From NCBI RefSeq assembly GCF_032854445.1, contig NC_088298.1:19425976-19489975 (forward strand): a DNA stretch of 64,000 nt, given 5' to 3'. The notes beneath the pieces are model-generated. The model searched no databases. It was given only the letters and a program-made list of their open reading frames with translations, and had not been told where the DNA came from. The first letter of the stretch is position 1. Each line of letters opens with the position of its first letter. Positions 20,969 to 29,490 of this stretch are shown here, in pieces. A program made the translations under genes and the position numbers. This stretch comes from Liolophura sinensis. Its lineage: Eukaryota > Mollusca > Polyplacophora > Chitonida > Chitonidae.

Positions 20969-21267
20969 GGTACATATATATTGATCCGGCATTTCAATCT
21001 TTCAGACATGGATATACATGTATAACTTAGATTAGGGCCTGGAAACTAAACACCTGCCTAAACATGGCTCGCATGAGAAAGGTTTGTATTGTAATGTGTT
21101 ATAATAAAGACCGTATATTTTGACAAATAGAGTTAATTTTTTTTCTTTTTTTCATTTTGAAATTTCAGTTTAATTTTCTATCATCTGTATCGATCAATTA
21201 TACTGCTGGTTTAATATACAGAACCTGTTAAGTATACATGACACGTCTGAGTAAAAGTCAGACTTAC

Positions 21268-21322
21268 CTGGTGACCACACCCGCCTTGATTACTATAGGC
21301 TTGATTCTGGGATCGACCATGG
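21268..21322 (-). CDS. TBCA: Exon matching the N terminus of tubulin-binding cofactor A (fragment)
   Basis: 55 nt. ATG at 21318-21320 in CCATGG context, encoding MVDPRIKPIVIKAGVVTR, followed by a strong donor GTAAGTC. The family start is MADPRV..IKIKTGVVKR, so the match covers the first coding exon. TBCA captures beta-tubulin during folding. No later TBCA exon was seen between 20100 and 21267, and the exon lies inside the 19.9-kb unit, so this looks like a captured gene fragment. The sequence just upstream (TTCCTTACAG on the minus strand) could be used as an acceptor. Confidence 0.6.
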
Positions 21323-21875
21323 CTGTAAGGAATCAGTGACAAATCCGAACGCTATCTGAAGACGCCGCGTTTGGGCTTACTCTTCAGGAGATGCACTTAC
21401 AATTTCTGCTTTTCTGACTGCTGTTGTTGTAGCGATGAAAGCGGCTCCTGCAAGATGGCAACAGTACCGAACAGCAGACGTTCATGATAAGACCGGAAGT
21501 ACATCAACAACAGACGGAGCAGTTACCTCCCGTATTCCATATTATACTGATAGAGTAAAGCGTCCGCAGAGGCCCACTGCATCCACACGTGAACAAATAC
21601 ATATACATGGGGAATGAAAACCATTACTGAAAACAGAGCTAAAAAAATACTGATTTCTGGACTTCTGATAACGTTTGTTTCACCCATAGAGCACACATAA
21701 AAGTGTACTTGTTTGGGTGTTTATTAAGTCTCGGATTAAGGCAGTCTATCTTAATCCCAGATTGAACTCACTTGAACTCTTTGATAATTCCTGGTACAAA
21801 TTATCCAGTTTCTGAGTTAAGAAAACAAGTTTTTAGAACTATAATCTATATGTTAATCTACTACATGTATATGAC

Positions 21876-22100
21876 ATGTGACCCAGGAACCTCTCCACAC
21901 TGGGGTCGCTGTGAGTCCAGTTCATGCTGGCTTCCTTTCGTGCCGTACATGGGAAGGTCTTTCAGCAACCTGCCCATGGTTGTGGGTGTCCTCTGGGTTA
22001 TGCACAAATTCCTCCCACCAAAATGTTGGTCGCCTTTGTATAAGTAAACATTTCTTGAGTATGACGTACACCACCATTGCCCAATCAAATCAATAAATGA
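21876..22100 (+). mobile_element. SINE copy
   Basis: TGACCCAGGAACCTCTC through GAGTATGACGT and a short (AATA) tail; diverged. It lies within the 19.9-kb unit. Confidence 0.75.
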
Positions 22101-22236
22101 ATAGTAAGCAAGGCAGGGATGTCCATACCACGACCATGTTAAAACTTCCAAAGATAATTTGTTCATTCCTGTAATGTTGTGTTGGTGTTAAAAAAGTGTT
22201 CATAATAATAAAATAAAAAATAAAAAAAGCACTTAC

Positions 22237-22569
22237 CTGGCCCTGTTCCCCACGTTGATGGACACGCCAGTCCCACAATCGGTAAAAAGTTTTACCACAG
22301 GCAATCGCACACACGCTCGTTGTTTTTTTCCATGCTCCCGCTGGCAGCGCACCAAATGCTCCCGTCGGGAAAACGCCCGCCCGCAGGTTGGGCAGGTGAA
22401 CCCTTTTTTCTGGGGTTGGTGGTGTGCATGGTGGTGAGGGGTGGTGGTGCGTCTGCTGGTGACGCAGCCAGTCGTCCCACCGACTGAAGTCCCTGGCGCA
22501 CATCATGCAGGTAAACGGCTTCTTCTTCTTCCCTTCACCTGTATGATTTCCATCTCCATCTCCAACCAT
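22237..22569 (-). pseudogene. C2H2 zinc-finger exon with two frame breaks
   Basis: From the ATG at 22567-22569 (A at -3, G at +4) to a strong donor GTAAGTGC. Finger 1 is a good C2H2: FTCMMCARDFSRWDDWLRHQ then TH, preceded by a TGE..KPF-like linker. Finger 2 (FTCPTCGRAFSRREHLVRC, Cys where the first His is expected) is in a second frame. Finger 3 (CAIACGKTFYRLWDWRVH) is back in the first. The shifts lie near an A6 run (about 22407-22412), and near an A7 run and a GTGTGT repeat (about 22310-22330), so either decay or sequencing indels could explain them. A terminal-repeat-type promoter module lies just upstream (22575-22760). Confidence 0.6.
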
Positions 22570-22574
22570 TCTCG

Positions 22575-22767
22575 CGCGCGGATAGGTCCGTTTTGGGGGC
22601 CGTCCATTGGTCCGTTTTGGGGGCAAATCCCGCTCACCCATTGGTTCGTTTTGGGCGACAAAGAGCTCTTTTCGAGCTGTCCCACTAGACTTTACAAGCC
22701 GACGTTTTGCCTCTTTTTTTCACTCCCACTACCACCACTGCCCCTATACTATACTCTATTATACTAC
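22575..22767 (-). promoter_or_regulatory. Internal copy of the terminal promoter module (ahead of the zinc-finger exon)
   Basis: Shares GGTCCGTTTTGG, CCCATTGGTTCG, AGAGCTCTTTTCGAGCTGTC, CTTTACAAGCCGACGTTTTG and the C/T-rich block with the right terminal repeat. On the minus strand it gives several CCAAT boxes upstream of the ATG at 22569. The ATG-side border is close to the coding start. Confidence 0.65.
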
Positions 22768-23540
22768 CCCAATAAACATGAATGTACTGGTCCAATTCCG
22801 GGACTTAACCGGTTTGTTACGGCAGTAGGAGAGTTTAACAAGGCCAGTGCTGAACCATTTCCGGCTTGCCGCTATTTTGCCAGTGTTATGATCGCCATAT
22901 CTGGCCCAGCGCTGGCCCAGTTTAGTTTTACCGATACTCAAAGCATGTACTGACCCACCCTCGGGCCATTATTGGCTGGCCATTATTGAGCCATTAAATA
23001 TCGCCGTAACTTGCCCGTTGCTGACCCAATGAAGCTTTGCCGTTATGGAGACTTTAAAAAATCCCGTCAAGTCCCACGAAGCGCAAAATTTTCTTTAGAT
23101 AAGTTTGCACAGGCCTGGGTCCAAAGAAATAAAAAGAATAATATTGAGTTGTGTTTTGTTTTTTGTAGGAAAAGCAATGGATTTGATTGGGGATAAGCAT
23201 TCTGGGTCTTCACTATATCTGTTTAGGACCAGTTATGAGCAAAGAGTACATTGGCCCAATTCTAAATGTACTGTACTGGCCCTATTCTTACAAAGATTGG
23301 CGCTGTATTGGCCTAATAACTTTATGCAACTCTGGGCCAATCAATGTATTACTACACTGGTCCAATGCATGTTTAAAAATGGATACATAATGGTGAAATT
23401 CCCAAACCAGTACTGGACCAGTGCCGCGCCACTGTGCAAAACGTGTATTGGTCCGATAATTGTTTCCCCAAATGGCCCAATTGAATACGTGTCAGAGTGC
23501 CAATATTGGTCCAATGCTTTTATGTTTCTTGGGACACTCC
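22768..23540. other. Insert dense in TGGCCCA/TGGTCCAAT motifs
   Basis: It interrupts a terminal-repeat copy: the left piece ends near 22767 and the right piece (GTATACACACCCCGTCGTGG) resumes near 23547. The 0.8 kb between repeats TGGCCCAAT, TGGTCCAAT and TACTGG many times without a fixed period. No open gene was recognised. Confidence 0.45.
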
Positions 23541-23640
23541 ACTCTAGTATACACACCCCGTCGTGGAAAAAACCCACCACCACCACTACCTGACACACAC
23601 CTGACACGTCACAAGTGTGACGTCACTCCCAGCCATGCGC
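23541..23640. repeat. Partial copy of the outer terminal repeat
   Basis: TACACACCCCGTCGTGGAAAAAACCC and then GTGTGACGTCACTCCCAGCC parallel 29305-29375 of the right end, including one CRE (TGACGTCA). The true outer end is missing. Confidence 0.6.
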
Positions 23641-23989
23641 AAATAAGGCAAACACAGCAGAGCAGATTAAAATGACTGCATCTTGGGAAGGACAGTCCAA
23701 ATTACCGAAAAGCTCCTGATTAACCTTTGAATGACGAAGGCAATTCAAGAATGAATAACCATTTATGCGCATGTCTCATAAATTCTTGAATAATGTTGAG
23801 TCGTACATGTAGCGATTGGACCATATGTGATATAGGGGACAACAACAATAAATCTGTACTTCCACTTCACTGCCAAATGTTAACAAGAATGTGAAATAAC
23901 CCACCTTCCAGCTACAGGTTTTCAAATGACTTAATGCTTGAATTAAAAAGTATACATATGCAAAAATAAAACAAGCATCATTACGTTGT

Positions 23990-24100
23990 CTTTTTTACCT
24001 GAGACACGCGTAGTGATATCACCCATGACCTAACCACTCCCATCACCATCCGCCCACGCTAAATAGTCCCCCTTACATAACTCGTTCTCGCGCACTTATC
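23990..24100 (-). promoter_or_regulatory. First-exon-like segment with partial promoter module, copy 1
   Basis: On the minus strand: TAAGGGGGACTATTTAGCG, then ATGGTGATGGGAGTGG, and a GTGTCTCAG|GTAAAA donor. It shares over 60 bp with 24850-24960, so the two are paralogous 5' exons. No downstream exon was identified. Confidence 0.45.
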
Positions 24101-24239
24101 TACATGGAGTAGAAAAAAACACATCCACATGTCACCTACATAATTACACGCAGTAGACCATATCACTTCAACGAGTCGTCTATAACCTAAAAATTTTTTT
24201 ATACATAATACATAGGAACCATCCAGATAGGTAGGTAGC

Positions 24240-24850
24240 CGTGGCTTGTCAGCTGTGGTTGATCATGCGTGGTTAATCACAGCCCGACTGGTTGGTAACA
24301 CTGTATACAAGACCGTCTACGGTGAACAGCACGGTCGGTTGGATGCTATGCCTGCCTGGCTGACAACAATGTTTAGGCAGGCTGGCAGGCTGGTCGTCGC
24401 TCAACAACCGTGCGGCTCGCCGGACCGATTTCGTTGACGTCCGCGCTCCGCCACAGGCCAGGTGGCACGTTTGCCGGATTCTCTGGTCGGGGGAGACCCC
24501 TAACATATACACTACAACGTGTGCGTTACACTGAATCCTTATCCATTAAAATCCATATCACTGCTTTGATATAGGATATACTCCTACTGTGGCTTGTTGC
24601 AAGCAAAAGTGTAAGTATATCTGTCAAAAAAAATATCTATTTCCCAGCAACCCTTATCAAGGCTAAAACCCAACAGCTCTTGTCAGGGCTAATCATTTAC
24701 CTATCATTTACCACCATGTATCGGAGTAGGCGGGGGCCTGGGAATGTGGTGTGAATGTCTGTGGTGAAGTTTGGAGCAGCTTGTCGTCTATGGCTAATAA
24801 AAAAAAAAATGCACCAACCTGTATGGTTCTCAAAAAATACGACGCGCCAT
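24240..24850. other. Element interior, no gene recognised
   Basis: 24250-24480 is CG-richer, with repeated GGCAGGCTGG motifs but no convincing reading frame. 24797-24808 is an A-run after GGCTAATA. Nothing else is seen. Confidence 0.4.
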
Positions 24851-25112
24851 TTTTTTTTGTACCTGAGACACGCGTAGTGATACGTAACCTCACCACTCCC
24901 ATCTCCATCCGCGCACGCGAAATAGTCCCCTTACAAAAGCGAAAATAGTCCCCTTACATAACCGATTGGTCCATTTTTTCTTACGTAACCCCCTTCTCGC
25001 GCCGACTGGTCTGTTTTGCGGGCCCTCCATTGGTTCGTTATGGGGTAAATCCCGTTCACCCATTGGTCCGTTTTTGGCGACCAAGAGCTGGCCCACTCAA
25101 CTTTACAAGCCT
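24850..25112 (-). promoter_or_regulatory. First-exon-like segment with promoter module, copy 2
   Basis: 24963-25112 repeats the terminal module (GATTGGTCC, CTTACGTAAC, CCCATTGGTCCG, AACTTTACAAGCC). Below it on the minus strand are ATGGAGATGGGAGTGG and a GTGTCTCAG|GTACAA donor, as in the 23990 copy. Confidence 0.55.
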
Positions 25113-25189
25113 ATTTAGTGTGCGAGCCAAACATATGATGTCTGACAGTGTGCTGATATAACACAAAACTTGTTTAGATTTCGACCGCG

Positions 25190-25245
25190 GCCCGGACAGG
25201 AAGCCAGCATGAGCTGGACTTGAACTCTCAGTGATTGCATTCGAT
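25190..25245 (-). mobile_element. SINE head fragment
   Basis: GGAAGCCAGCATGAGCTGGA then CTTGAACTC (complement of the B-box region). Confidence 0.6.
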
Positions 25246-25880
25246 ATCTATTTAACAAATGTTTTCTGTATTGTTTTATTTTCACGTGACAATTGTGTTA
25301 GATAGTCCATTTGCTTTTTTTTTTGTTTCAGATTTAATGCCGAACGCAACAATACTGTACATATGTACGATGTTGGGTTGGAAGTAAACCACCGGCGTTC
25401 GTTAAGTCACCCACAGGCTTTCCCGCACACGACCGGCAGATATTGGTAAAAGGCTAGTGATCCATACGGTCATACATCATTTGAAGAACACAAGTCATAA
25501 GTAGAAAACTATTCGAAATTTTACGTGTAAATATGTCCCTTCACCTGGTTGCAGTTAGCTATACAAGACATATCATTATAAAATAAGTTTCGAAATAATA
25601 AATTCACTTTAATAATATACTACTACAGTAAAATCTGCACACTCATAACCTGATATTAAAACAAATGGAATTCATATGAAGAATTTTACTAATGCGACTT
25701 ATCTGCATGCATCATTCAAAAGCCAGTTTAAAGACTTAAGAGTCTAATAACCGTTAACACTCTTTGTGTGACTGAAAAGAGTGGAAATGTGGGATAAACT
25801 GTGCCTTTTTGTCCTGTTGTTAAACATTTTCATGGCAGAAAATGACCCTGAACAAAATAAGGTATCTACTCTAATAAAAC
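25246..25880. other. AT-rich spacer within the unit
   Basis: No gene seen. 25385-25450 (CACCCACAGGCTTTCCCGCA) may be a fragment of another dispersed repeat. Confidence 0.35.
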
Positions 25881-25899
25881 CGAATTGAGATACATGTGA

Positions 25900-26440
25900 A
25901 AAGTTGAATTACGCCCAAACTAATCTTGTTGTCAGTCACTTCTTCATTGCCACGGTTGTCAGTCACTTCTTCATTGTCACGGCTATAACCCTTGTTTCCA
26001 GTTACTTCCTTATTGTCACGGCCATAACCCTTCTGATCAGACAACTTTTCTTGACGGGAGTTATAACCCTTGTGGTCAGGCAATTCTTTCTGCCTGCTTT
26101 CATAACTCATGTGATTAGACAACTCTTCTTGGCGTGGGGTTATAACCCTTGTGGTCAGGCAATTCTTTCTGCCTGCTTTCATAACCCTTCTGATCAGACA
26201 ACTCTTCTTGGCGGTGGTTATAAACCTTGTGGTCAGGCAATTCTTTTTGCCTGGTATCATAACCATTCTTGGCGGTGATCATAACGATTGCGATCAGGCA
26301 GTTCGTTATACCCGCAGTTTTAATCCTTGTCATCACATAAATCTTCCTGGTCATGGTTATAACCCGCATGATGACGCAGATCTTCTTGGCGGCGGTTACA
26401 ATCCTTGTAATCAGGCAATTCCTTATAACCATGATTAAAA
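25900..26440 (-). repeat. Coding-like tandem repeat, about 39-bp unit
   Basis: On the minus strand about a dozen units encode variants of KGYxSRQxxLxDx (for example KGYESRQKELPDH and NRRQEDLRHHAGY). The pattern (Gly-Tyr, Arg-Gln-Glu, Leu, Asp) is kept while third positions vary, which suggests past selection as protein. The frame is broken by at least one in-frame TAA and by shifts between 26250 and 26330. The left end degrades to RDNEEVTDN. No parent gene recognised. Confidence 0.55.
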
Positions 26441-26501
26441 GAAAACACAAAAAAAACCGGGGATGGATTCCATAGTAAGGGAACAGTATTATTAGTATTC
26501 T

Positions 26502-26769
26502 TTACAGCAATGTACAGGTCTGTAACACGGAGCGTTGATAGACCTCTGTTAACGTGGGACGAGCAATCTCTACGTAATACGCTTGAATAGGTCGGGAATC
26601 CTCGACATGCTGACAGACGTCTTCAGTGTACGCTTGCAGCACCTGCAGTCGTCCCCCGTTCACCCTACCATCCGCAAACATACTATGAAGTACACTTGTG
26701 TAGCTTTGCAGGTCGGTGACGACAGCGACCCAGTCTTTCCATTGCGGCGTTGTACGGAGCTTCGCCAGG
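26502..26769 (-). CDS. Terminal exon of unknown gene, weakly cullin-like
   Basis: 268 nt from acceptor TGTCTTTTCTAG to TAA (26502-26504). 89 codons are open, with GC-rich coding style unlike the AT-rich surroundings. Segments include LAKLRTTPQWKDWVAVV, FADGRVNGGRLQVLQAYTED and IARPTLTEVYQRSVL. The spacing of the last two recalls the cullin N-terminal repeat (E-R-x-G-E-x-V-D-R-x-L-L and F-x(3)-L-x(2)-T-x(2)-Y), but the match is loose. The acceptor phase equals that of the RHIM exon upstream (27041-27137), so the PC4 exon could splice to either. Confidence 0.45.
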
Positions 26770-26845
26770 CTAGAAAAGACATAAAGAAGACACCGTCGTC
26801 ATTCTAATGCCATCACCGACCGAACCCTAGCCACATCAATCAAAA

Positions 26846-26856
26846 CGATAGATAGG

Positions 26857-26888
<32 letters not shown>

Positions 26889-26889
26889 C
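26846..26889 (+). repeat. (GATA)n microsatellite
   Basis: About ten GATA units with one GGTA variant. Confidence 0.9.
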
Positions 26890-27040
26890 TATCCCTTCAC
26901 CAACAGGTAAAGACAATAACCAACACCAAAGACCAGGGTCGTCAACCTGAAAACTTTTTTTTATTTATTTTTTCGAACTCGAACAGTGAACAAACGAATG
27001 AACGAATAAATACATGCTGTAAGTGTCCATTATTTTGGTG

Positions 27041-27137
27041 TCACGGTGAGAAATGTCTCGTGATGACGATTGTATCGCCAATATGAAAGTCCTGACACTG
27101 GTCAATGTTTATAACGCGCACCACCCTAGTCATCTTC
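27041..27137 (-). CDS. RHIM-like terminal exon
   Basis: 97 nt, acceptor TTTTTTTACAG (perfect polypyrimidine), 31 residues then TGA. The motif INIDQCQDFHIGD has the INI..C upstream half and IGD core of RHIMs, with His in place of the usual Gln of the tetrad. A low-complexity explanation is unlikely because the composition is mixed. Confidence 0.55.
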
Positions 27138-28579
27138 CTGTAAAAAAACACACATAGGTAAACGCAAAACGAGAATGTATGAAGGGAAAAACAAAACAAA
27201 CAAAAAAAAAAAAGCTGGGTAAGGGTGGTGCGGTTAAAACAAAAACACACTCACTCGGTCATCGTAGCCTGGGTGGCCTGGGTAGCCTGGGTAGGCTGGT
27301 TGGTTTGGTTGTTAGGCCGGATTGTAGGCTGCTTGTCAGGTGCAGCGAGGTTGTTGGTTGTCATCAAATACTCCACGTACATCTGGGCGAATGCCGGGTT
27401 CGATTTGTTGATCGGCGTCTCATTTAAAAACTGCCGCAGTTGGTCTTTCACACTCTTCTCCACAGCCCACGGGAGGGAGGCTGCCTTACGGGCCTGGCGC
27501 ATGAACTTGGTCAACACAGTTCCCTCTTTCAGGTAACGCATACGGGCCTCGTCCACGATACTCAGGGTCAGCTCTCGGTTCTCCAGCAAGGGGGGCCGGG
27601 GAGGGGATGGATCGCTCGCGGTGTTGGTGGATTGTCGACCGTACACATCGCGCTGTAACTTGAGGAGGTGGGGTTGGAGAGCTACATCGTAAGCTTGCCA
27701 CAGCAAGGCTGTTAGCGCCGTCTCAAGCTCAGGGTTTAACGGGTCCGCCTTTTCCACCTTTTCCACTGGGATGTCGGGGATGGTGGGGGTTGCAGTAGCA
27801 GCAGTAGTCGCATCATCGGCAGTCTCCCCATCAGCAGTCGTCACAGCAGCCGTCACAGCAGCGGTCAAAGCAGCACTCATAGCAGCATTCACCTCACCGC
27901 CCGTCTCACCAGTCTCTCCAGTCTCTCCAGTCTCTTCAGTCTTCCCCTCCTCCGTTTCCATCATCTCCATCTCCATCCCCGGCTCTTGGGGGTCTTGGGG
28001 GTCTTGGGGCTCTTGGATGTCGTCGTTATCACCAGCCTCGATCACCACCAGCACCAAGGCGTCGATGTCGGGGATGGCCTGGACTAGTTTTTGCCAGTAA
28101 GTCCAGTACTTGAGCGTGATACCCTCACTCGTCGGGTAGAGTCGACCGTTCGGCTGGTAGGCTCGCCATTTCTTCACATGAACGTACAGGACACCCTCCG
28201 AGTTCCTCAGCGTGGACAGAAAGTACCCGTTGGAGAGTGGCTCCCGCACAGGTAAACCGACCTCAGGTAGATCAGCAGCCAGGGTCTTGAGCCGAGTCCA
28301 CCCCACCCCGTCAAGCCTGACGCGTTTGGGTGGAGCGTTCGGGTCTGTCGGTGATTGGCAAATCTCAATCGTCTCGTCTCTACACACCCCCACCCACAGC
28401 CAGGGGGCCAGCTGTAATTTGGCAAGAACCTCGCTGGGTAAGGGCAGGCACACCTTCCTCTTCTTCTCGGAAGGTTGTTGTTGTTGTTCGGCTATGGTGG
28501 ATAGCCGGGTAGGTACAGACGCTGAGCGTTTCATCCTGATGGCAGCATGCAGGGGGTTCACGGTGGTGGAGCGTTTCAT
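27041..28579 (-). CDS. PC4-like protein with a C-terminal RHIM-like motif (two exons)
   Basis: Exon 1 is 27255-28579 from the first in-frame ATG (28577-28579, G at -3). Exon 2 is 27041-27137, TGA at 27041-27043. Unspliced, the frame stops at once (27251-27253), but GTGAGT at 27254-27249 and TTTTTTTACAG at 27138 make a 117-bp intron that joins in frame, giving 473 residues. In order: a basic N terminus with KKRKV; two stretches patterned like PC4/p15 single-strand DNA-binding transcription cofactors, the clearer one holding GVLYVHVKKW, GRLYPTSEGITL and VQAIPDID; an acidic Glu/Thr/Gly tract; an Ala/Thr-rich linker; a helical part (YLKEGTVLTKFMRQARKAAS); and the exon-2 tail VINIDQCQDFHIGDTIVI. 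The tail resembles the RIP homotypic interaction motif (hydrophobic-x-I-G-D core), used in amyloid-type innate immune signalling. Minus-strand AATAAA is at 26960-26969. Function is inferred from pattern only. Confidence 0.6.
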
Positions 28580-28930
28580 CTCACCAGGTAGGTAGGTAGG
28601 TAGGTAGGCAGGTAGGTACAGGTAGGTAGGTCGTGTAGCAGTCTCTTCTCTTCTCTTCTCGTCTCTCGGCAGGTCAGTAGGTCGGGTCGTCAGCAAGCAG
28701 GTCGGCAGGCAGGCAGGCCGGTAGAGCGTCAGGTGCGTCTGAGGCTGCCGGTCGCTGTCTTCACCGGCTTTTATCCTATCCACGCGGAAATTCACCACGC
28801 GCTGATTGGTTCGTTTTTTTCTTACGTAACCTCTTCTCGCACGCTGATTGGTCCGTTTTGCAGGCCTCCCATTGGGCCGTTTTGGGGCAAATCCGGCTCA
28901 CCCATTGGTCCGTTTTGGCGCCCGGGAGCT
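28580..28930 (-). promoter_or_regulatory. Promoter and 5'UTR of the PC4/RHIM gene
   Basis: Minus strand: four CCAAT boxes within about 105 bp (plus-strand ATTGG at 28805, 28847, 28871 and 28904), TTACGTAA (28822-28829), then a TATA-like GGATAAAAG near 28768-28776. A 5'UTR with a (CCTA)n microsatellite (28586-28632) precedes the ATG at 28579. The module is the inner copy of the right terminal repeat. Confidence 0.6.
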
Positions 28931-29022
28931 CTTTTCGAGCTGTCCCACTCGACTTTACAAGCCGACGTTTTGCCTCTTTTTTTTTCTCTCTTTTTACCCT
29001 ATACTGTTATACGGTTATACTA
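28777..29022 (-). repeat. Inner tandem copy of the right subterminal module
   Basis: The module from CCTATCCACGCGGAAATTC to GGTTATACTA occurs twice in tandem, 28777-29022 and 29024-29290, nearly identical. The left end has only one full copy. Confidence 0.85.
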
Positions 29023-29482
29023 CCTATCCACGCGGAAATTCACCACGCGCTGATTGGTTCGTTTTTTTCCGCTGATTGGTTCGTTTTTTTCTTACGTAAC
29101 CTCTTCTCGCACGCTGATTGGTCCGTTTTGCGGGCCCCCATTGGGCAGTTTTGGGGCAAATCCGGCTCACCCATTGGTCCGTTTTGGCGCCCGGGAGCTC
29201 TTTTCGAGCTGTCCCACTCGACTTTACAAGCCGACGTTTTGCCTCTTTTTTTTCGCTCTTTTTTTCCCTATACTGTTATACGGTTATACTATATCACACT
29301 CGTCTATACACACATACACCCCGCGCCGTGGAAAAAACCCACAACTGAGGGGTGACGTCACACCTACCAGCCCTTCGGGCTGGCAGGTGTGACGTCACCA
29401 CCACATCACCACAAAAAAACGGATCCCCAAAACCACAAAAAATGGATCCCCAAAGCGACACCTAAGTCACATTCTATACTAC
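29012..29482 (-). repeat. Right terminal inverted repeat
   Basis: Reverse complement of the left repeat with only scattered differences, a C run that differs by a few bases, and about 18-20 extra bp (a second AACCAATCAGCG unit at about 29052-29082). Ends ATTCTATACTAC at 29471-29482. The palindrome with two CREs is at 29351-29399. Confidence 0.9.
29351..29399. promoter_or_regulatory. Palindrome with paired CRE sites (right end)
   Basis: Inverted equivalent of 9682-9730, with TGACGTCA in each arm. Confidence 0.65.
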
Positions 29483-29490
29483 TGACGTTA
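29483..29490 (+). repeat. Right 8-bp target-site duplication
   Basis: TGACGTTA, identical to 9591-9598. Confidence 0.88.

Larger units (their letters stand above)
9599..29482. mobile_element. 19.9-kb inverted-repeat-bounded unit (giant cargo-carrying DNA element)
   Basis: Seen directly: the first ~470 bp recur, inverted and almost unchanged, at the right end, and TGACGTTA flanks both ends. That combination shows one insertion event rather than two independent repeats. Long terminal inverted repeats, a target duplication of 8 (or 9) bp and captured pieces of host genes resemble Mutator-like Pack elements; 8 bp is also usual for hAT, P and KDZ/Zisupton elements, though hAT termini are normally short. 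No transposase was recognised inside, so it may be non-autonomous or of an unknown class. Cargo: an RRM gene (11470-20014), a TBCA-like exon, a zinc-finger exon, a cullin-like exon and a PC4/RHIM gene, all on the minus strand. Near-identity of the ends implies a young insertion. Confidence 0.85.

Noticed and set aside
21262-21275. ACTTACCTG resembling the 5' end of U1 snRNA
   Set aside because: Downstream sequence does not fit U1; it is the complement of the donor of the TBCA-like exon.
26583-26807. Plus-strand 74-codon frame
   Set aside because: Shadow of the minus-strand exon 26502-26769, which has the acceptor and the better composition.
9599-29482. Polinton/Maverick identity for the 19.9-kb unit
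   Set aside because: Size and long inverted ends fit, but no polymerase B, integrase, ATPase, protease or capsid frame is visible, and the target duplication is 8 rather than 6 bp.
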